Source: Lewinellaceae bacterium
GTDB taxonomy: Bacteria; Bacteroidota; Bacteroidia; Chitinophagales; Saprospiraceae
Reading direction: 5' to 3'
DNA length: 64,000 nt
Assembly: GCA_020636215.1 (NCBI GenBank)
Contig: JACJYG010000005.1
Span: 1,362,159-1,426,158, forward strand
Both the position numbers and the translations under genes were made by a program. The notes under the pieces are model-generated. The model was not told where the DNA came from and made no database searches. It saw only the letters and a list, made by a program, of their open reading frames with translations. Within the stretch, counting starts at the first letter, position 1. Each line of letters starts with the position of its first letter. Below are positions 59,539-64,000 of the stretch, piece by piece.

Positions 59539-61683
59539 CTATTCCATCTTCCCCCCCTCCAATTCCTTCACGAGCCTATCCGTCTTATACACCAGTTTCA
59601 GTGCTTCCATCAACCCCCAGGAGTCGGTAGCGATGGTGCGGTTGGCTTCGGGCAGGAAAGCGTAGCCGCCGGCGATACTCTCCATATTGCCGTCGTGGGC
59701 CAGGCCGACCACTTCTCCTTTTTGGTTGATCACCGCACTGCCGGAGTTGCCGCCAACGATGTCATTCGTAGAAACAAAACAGATGGGCACCGATAGGTCC
59801 AGGCCAGCCGGTGGTTTCTTCCAGCGCTCGTGCAGGCCCCAGGGGTAAGAGGTTTGCCCAAAAGAGTAGTAGCGGTCCCAAAGGCCGAAGTAAGTCGTTT
59901 TGGCAGGAGCCAGGGTGCCGTTGTATTCGTAGCCCAGGACTTGTCCGTCGGAGATGCGCAGAGAAGCGGTGGCATCGGGTGGCGTAGCGCCTTTAAACAC
60001 CTCAAAGATGAGTCGGCCCAGGCGTTGGTTTTGTACTTCCAGTGTATTCTGTGCACTCTGAAGGATGGGGTTGAGTACTTCCAGCCGATGCCGGGAGTGG
60101 AGGACGAAACGGATGTAAGGGCCATCTGAGCTCAAAATACCTTCCGGCCCGCTGTCCAGTAGCGCTTTAACTTTATCCGGGTGGGCTACGATGGATTTTT
60201 CCAGGATAAACTGAGCCGCTGCTTCCCCCATATGGCCGCCGTAGGCGAGCTGTAACAGCTCGGAATCTTTACCTGCTACTTTCCCTAGAAAATTGGCGTG
60301 GGCGGCAATCAGCAGGCTTTCCAGTTCCCGGTTAGGGATTTCAGAAAGCAGAGCCGCTTTGGTTTGCTCCAGTTTATCGTCCTGAAAAGCCTCTTCTCGT
60401 TGAGCTTCCGGCAATTGCATCTGCTCGGCGTAATCCACCAGGTCCTGCGCTAGCTTGAGGTGTGCCGGGCGGCCAAATCCAAGGATGAAATTGGCCCGGA
60501 ATTCATTGCCGTATAGCTTCAGGCTGTCCACCGCCTTGTCGGCCTTTTCCCAAAGGCCGCCGTACTCCTTCTTTAGGGCCTCGTCTGATGCCACTCTTTG
60601 CTGGAGTTTCTCTTCAAAATCCTTCTTTTTGGCCATGAGGTAAGGATCGTTCAGAGCCAGGTGGAACCCGGCGAAGACTTTGCGGGTATTGGCGACACTA
60701 AGGAGTTGGCTCAACAACTCCGCCTCTCGTTCGGGGTGAGCCCGGAAATACTGGTAATAGGCCTGATACAGTTCGTTAAACAGGTTAAGAATACCGGGGT
60801 TGCGCACATCGCGATGGTATTCCAGCTGGGAGTAGGATAAGAGGCGGTCTGTATTGCCGGGGCGGCCGATCACGAAAACAGCTTCGCCATCTTCTGCGCC
60901 TTTTTGGCTCCATTGGAAGAAGTGGGGGCTTTTCACCGGCTGGCCGGTTTCATCATAAGCCCGCAGGAAAGCAAAGTCGAGCTCATAGCGAGGATAAGTA
61001 AAATTATCCCAGTCCCAGCCTGTAGCCGTGATTTGCACGTCAGGCGCCATCACCAGGCGGACGTCATTGTAACGCTTGTAAGTGTGCAGCACATACTTTC
61101 CGCCGTCGTACAGCGTGATCACCCGGCAGGTAAAGCCATCTTGGCAACCCTTGGTGAGTTCCTCGATCTTTTGGTCCCGAAGCTTTACCCTTTCGTCATC
61201 CGTTTGCCCGGCGGCCATAGCACCATGTACCGCTGCGGTGACATCTTTTATTTCCATCAATTGGTCGACATACATACCGGGGAAAGGGCGCTCACTACTT
61301 TGCTCCTTAGCGTAGAAGCCATCTTGTTGCAGATTTTCTCCCTCCTGCTGAATGCGCGGCAGGGCGCCGCGGATGCAGTGATGATTGGTCATGATCAGCC
61401 CGTCCTCTGAAACAAAGGAAGCAGAACAACCAGTGGAGAATTCCAGGGCCGACAGCCGGACATCCTCCAGCCATTCTTCCCCGGGCCGGAAATCGTAGCG
61501 TTTTTCAAACAGATCCACCGGCACCGCATCGAAGGTCCACATATTGCCGAAATCTTCCAGGGAATAGGTGACCTCATCGAGTTGCAGGGGTTCGTAGATG
61601 CTGTGCTGGGCGGGTAGGGTAGTGGCAGCCAGGAGAAGCAGAGCGGCTGCAAGCAGGTTTGTCAGTTTAAAGTCCGGGTGCAT
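59539..61683 (-). CDS. S46 family dipeptidyl-peptidase (DPP7/DPP11-like)
   Basis: 714 residues with a signal peptide (about 1-25, TTLPAQ). The chymotrypsin-fold catalytic His is in MTNHHCIRG (about 101-102), the Asp in RYELDFAFLRAYD, and the Ser in GGNSGSAV (Ser about 647). GCSASFVSEDGLIMTNHH is the family signature. S46 enzymes release N-terminal dipeptides from peptides in the periplasm for amino-acid uptake. Whether it is DPP7-like (hydrophobic P1) or DPP11-like (acidic P1) depends on one residue I did not align. Confidence 0.93.
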   Translation of the reverse strand: MHPDFKLTNLLAAALLLLAATTLPAQHSIYEPLQLDEVTYSLEDFGNMWTFDAVPVDLFEKRYDFRPGEEWLEDVRLSALEFSTGCSASFVSEDGLIMTNHHCIRGALPRIQQEGENLQQDGFYAKEQSSERPFPGMYVDQLMEIKDVTAAVHGAMAAGQTDDERVKLRDQKIEELTKGCQDGFTCRVITLYDGGKYVLHTYKRYNDVRLVMAPDVQITATGWDWDNFTYPRYELDFAFLRAYDETGQPVKSPHFFQWSQKGAEDGEAVFVIGRPGNTDRLLSYSQLEYHRDVRNPGILNLFNELYQAYYQYFRAHPEREAELLSQLLSVANTRKVFAGFHLALNDPYLMAKKKDFEEKLQQRVASDEALKKEYGGLWEKADKAVDSLKLYGNEFRANFILGFGRPAHLKLAQDLVDYAEQMQLPEAQREEAFQDDKLEQTKAALLSEIPNRELESLLIAAHANFLGKVAGKDSELLQLAYGGHMGEAAAQFILEKSIVAHPDKVKALLDSGPEGILSSDGPYIRFVLHSRHRLEVLNPILQSAQNTLEVQNQRLGRLIFEVFKGATPPDATASLRISDGQVLGYEYNGTLAPAKTTYFGLWDRYYSFGQTSYPWGLHERWKKPPAGLDLSVPICFVSTNDIVGGNSGSAVINQKGEVVGLAHDGNMESIAGGYAFLPEANRTIATDSWGLMEALKLVYKTDRLVKELEGGKME

Positions 61684-62040
61684 GGTAACTAGATTTTGAT
61701 TTAGGATAAATGGGCTGGTAAGATAGTGAATTCATTGTTTTTTTACCCGCCTTTGCGCGCCGAAGACGCTTTGCCTGACGATTCAGGAAATTGCGGTGAC
61801 TCGCCAACCATACAGCAATAACCCATTCAACCATTTTTAACCGTCTCCAAGGAGAAGGCCAACCATTCAATCATGTGGCCACCTTGTTGTCAATATGTCA
61901 TTCCCTCCCTTGCATTTGTGACAAAATGACTTGAAATTAAGCTTGCTAACGGCTGGTACATTATTTGAACAAGGATTATAGTGCGGCCGGAACAACATCC
62001 GGCCGGTAAAAGCAACCAATACTCATCCAAAACGACAGAT
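61684..62040. other. gap upstream of clpB with dispersed repeat and inverted repeat
   Basis: 61824-61871 repeats the CATTCAACC element of 45987-46033. GTCATT at 61897-61902 and AATGAC at 61925-61930 form an inverted pair about 110 bp before clpB and could be a stress-regulator site, though this is weak. No gene is seen. Confidence 0.45.
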
Positions 62041-64000
62041 ATGAACCTGAATAACTTCACCATAAAATCGCAGGAAGCGGTTGAACGGGCGCAGCAGGTG
62101 GCCATGGAACAGCAACAGCAGGCCATCGAACTGGGCCACCTGCTGAAGGGCATCCTGGAAGTAGACGAGAGCGTAGCCCCTTTTGTATTTAAAAAGCTGG
62201 GGGTCAACCTGGATATCGTTCGGCAGACTACTGACAGCATAGTCCGGTCTTATCCGAAAGTGAGCGGCGGCAGCCAGTATCTGTCGCGCACCACCACCGA
62301 AGCGATGCAGAAAGCCGGTACTTTCCTCAAGGAGTTCGGAGATGAATTCGTGGCCATCGAGCATTTACTGCTCGGCATCCTGGCCACTAAGGACAGTGTT
62401 TCTCAGATGCTGAAAGACAGCGGCATTAATGAAAAAGGACTCAAGGCCGCGATCCACGAACTGCGTAAGGGCGCCCGGGTGACCACCCACAGCGCCGAGG
62501 ACAGTTACAACGCGCTCAACAAATACGCTATCAACCTCAACGAGCGCGCCCGCAGCGGCAAACTCGACCCGGTGATTGGCCGCGAAGACGAGATCCGCCG
62601 CGTGCTGCATATCCTGGCGCGCCGTACCAAGAACAACCCCATCCTGATCGGCGAACCGGGCGTTGGTAAAACGGCTATCGTCGAAGGGCTGGCCCACCGC
62701 ATTGTAGAGGGCGATGTGCCGGAAGACCTGCGTGATAAAGACATCTACTCCCTGGATATGGGCGCCCTGATTGCCGGAGCAAAGTACCAGGGCGAATTCG
62801 AGGAGCGCCTCAAGTCGGTTATCAATGAAGTGACCGCCGCGGAAGGCCGCATCTTTCTGTTCATCGACGAGATACATACCCTTATTGGAGCGGGCAAAAC
62901 ACAAGGCGCTATGGATGCCGCCAACATCCTGAAACCAGCCCTGGCCCGTGGTGAACTGCGCGCTATCGGCGCCACCACCACCAATGAGTATCAGAAATAT
63001 TTCGAGAACGATAAAGCGCTGGAGCGCCGTTTCCAGACGGTTTTGGTAGACGAACCCAGTGTGGAGGACGCCATCTCCATCCTGCGCGGCCTGAAGGAGC
63101 GCTACGAGACGCATCACAAGATCAACATCAAGGATGATGCGGTGGTGGCCGCCGTACAATTATCGCACCGCTATATCACCAACCGTTTCCTGCCCGATAA
63201 GGCCATCGACCTGGTCGATGAGGCTGCGGCCAAACTCCGGCTGGAAATGAACTCCATGCCGGAAGAGCTGGACGAGGTGGAACGAAAGATCCGCCAGTTG
63301 GAGATCGAACGCGAGGCGATGAAACGGGAAAATGATGAGGCTAAGATCCGGCTTATCAACCAGGACCTGGCGAACATAGAAGAGCATCGCAATGCTCTGC
63401 GCGCCCAATGGGAGAGCGAACGGGAAGTGGTGCTGGGCGTACAGAAAGCCAAAGAAACACTCGAGCACCTCCGCATGGAAGGCGCCCGCGCCGAACGGGA
63501 AGGCAACTACTCGGAAGCTGCCGAGATCCGCTATGGCCGAATCCCGGAAGTACAACAACAACTGGATACCTACAACGAGCGCCTCCACGAACTGCAGGCC
63601 GACACCAAACGCCTGGTGAAGGAAGAAGTTGACGCCGAAGACATCGCGGAAGTGGTCAGCCGCTGGACGGGAATCCCCGTGACGCGAATGATGCAGACCG
63701 AGCGGGAAAAACTGCTGCACCTGGAAGATGAGCTACACCAGCGCGTGGTCGGCCAGGATGAAGCAGTAGAGGCCGTGGCCGACGCCATTCGCCGCAGCCG
63801 TACTGGCCTGGGCAACGAGAAACGCCCCATCGGGTCTTTTCTCTTTCTGGGCACCACCGGCGTGGGCAAAACCGAGCTGGCCAAAGCTTTGGCCGAATAC
63901 CTTTTCGACGACGAAAACCTGATGACCCGCATTGATATGAGCGAGTACCAGGAGCGCCACACCGTGAGCCGCCTCATTGGTGCGCCTCCGGGGTATGTGG
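62041..64000 (+). CDS. clpB: ATP-dependent chaperone ClpB (partial, C-terminus cut by window edge)
   Basis: 653 residues are visible. A Clp-N domain covers about 5-140 (SQEAVERAQQVAMEQQQQAIELGHLL). D1 has GEPGVGKT (about 206-213), FIDEIHTLIGAG and the pore loop KYQGEFEERL. The middle coiled-coil domain is at about 400-520, and D2 Walker A GTTGVGKT at about 605-612, before the window ends in the RLIGAPPGYV region. ClpB disaggregates heat-damaged proteins with DnaK. The intact N, M and D1 domains contrast with the divergent HSP100 at 30348. Confidence 0.96.
   Translation, partial: MNLNNFTIKSQEAVERAQQVAMEQQQQAIELGHLLKGILEVDESVAPFVFKKLGVNLDIVRQTTDSIVRSYPKVSGGSQYLSRTTTEAMQKAGTFLKEFGDEFVAIEHLLLGILATKDSVSQMLKDSGINEKGLKAAIHELRKGARVTTHSAEDSYNALNKYAINLNERARSGKLDPVIGREDEIRRVLHILARRTKNNPILIGEPGVGKTAIVEGLAHRIVEGDVPEDLRDKDIYSLDMGALIAGAKYQGEFEERLKSVINEVTAAEGRIFLFIDEIHTLIGAGKTQGAMDAANILKPALARGELRAIGATTTNEYQKYFENDKALERRFQTVLVDEPSVEDAISILRGLKERYETHHKINIKDDAVVAAVQLSHRYITNRFLPDKAIDLVDEAAAKLRLEMNSMPEELDEVERKIRQLEIEREAMKRENDEAKIRLINQDLANIEEHRNALRAQWESEREVVLGVQKAKETLEHLRMEGARAEREGNYSEAAEIRYGRIPEVQQQLDTYNERLHELQADTKRLVKEEVDAEDIAEVVSRWTGIPVTRMMQTEREKLLHLEDELHQRVVGQDEAVEAVADAIRRSRTGLGNEKRPIGSFLFLGTTGVGKTELAKALAEYLFDDENLMTRIDMSEYQERHTVSRLIGAPPGYV

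Noticed and set aside
59500..59545. Possible CRISPR or iteron cluster (ATCTATAGC units)
   Set aside because: Only four to five 9-bp units without spacers, and no replication genes nearby.
61897..61930. CIRCE-type heat-shock operator upstream of clpB
   Set aside because: The inverted pair is only 6 bp per arm with a 22-bp gap and does not match CIRCE; kept only as a weak note.

Overview
The window comes from the chromosome of a Bacteroidota bacterium, most likely a Saprospiraceae/Lewinella-type marine or aquatic organism. This rests on a PorP/SprF-type outer-membrane protein paired with TPR-PD40-OmpA proteins (type IX secretion/gliding style), Bacteroidota -7 promoter motifs (TAnnTTTG), S46 and C25 peptidases, and menaquinone genes of the futalosine type. 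No rRNA or taxonomic marker is present, so this placement is inference. Most of the window is moderately GC-rich housekeeping DNA. The main exception is a compositionally AT-rich island at about 19.0-26.0 kb.

Layout. 1-9.3 kb: NAD(P)-binding protein (cut by the left edge), LOG-family protein, coaE, PorP/SprF plus a PorE-like TPR-PD40-OmpA protein, an M16 peptidase and a lipoprotein. 9.4-16.7 kb: a 163-bp MITE-like element, a gingipain-type C25 peptidase with no visible signal peptide, a Cys-motif lipoprotein, an outer-membrane barrel candidate and an alpha/beta hydrolase lipoprotein. 16.7-18.9 kb: aguB and aguA (agmatine to putrescine). 19.0-26.66 kb: accessory island. 26.66-29.0 kb: tRNA-Ser(UGA), galK, a group II intron remnant and an Rpn-type nuclease. 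29.2-40.7 kb: a long minus-strand block with a DUF819 membrane protein, a divergent HSP100 ATPase, NDH-2, three envelope glycosyltransferase-type proteins and a ClC channel. 41-51.3 kb: DUF1573 lipoprotein, UbiA-type prenyltransferase, MOSC protein, two further TPR-PD40 envelope proteins, a Kazal protein, ald, two putative small RNA units and mqnD. 51.3-55.1 kb: a second MITE copy, an IS element abutting it, an ABC transporter and a 25-residue membrane peptide. 55.2-64 kb: DASS symporter, NTF2-like/beta-lactamase fusion, SPFH protein, S46 peptidase and clpB (cut by the right edge).

The island reads best as a run of integron-like gene cassettes without an integrase in view. Minus-strand AT-rich genes (PIN toxin-antitoxin pair, a 281-residue unknown, a membrane/coiled-coil protein with a small partner) are each followed, within about 20 bp of the stop codon, by a 60-70 bp imperfect palindrome with attC-like AAC/GTT ends. 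One palindrome is split by a complete group II intron whose 3' end falls exactly on a cassette gene's stop codon. A 64-bp 3' remnant of a related intron sits at the identical position relative to the stop codon of the Rpn-type nuclease at 28156.

The other highlight is intergenic. Between mqnD and ald there are two tandem units, each with a near-perfect sigma-54 (-24/-12) promoter followed about 60 nt later by an intrinsic terminator. The two are related in sequence, suggesting duplicated sigma-54-dependent small RNAs.
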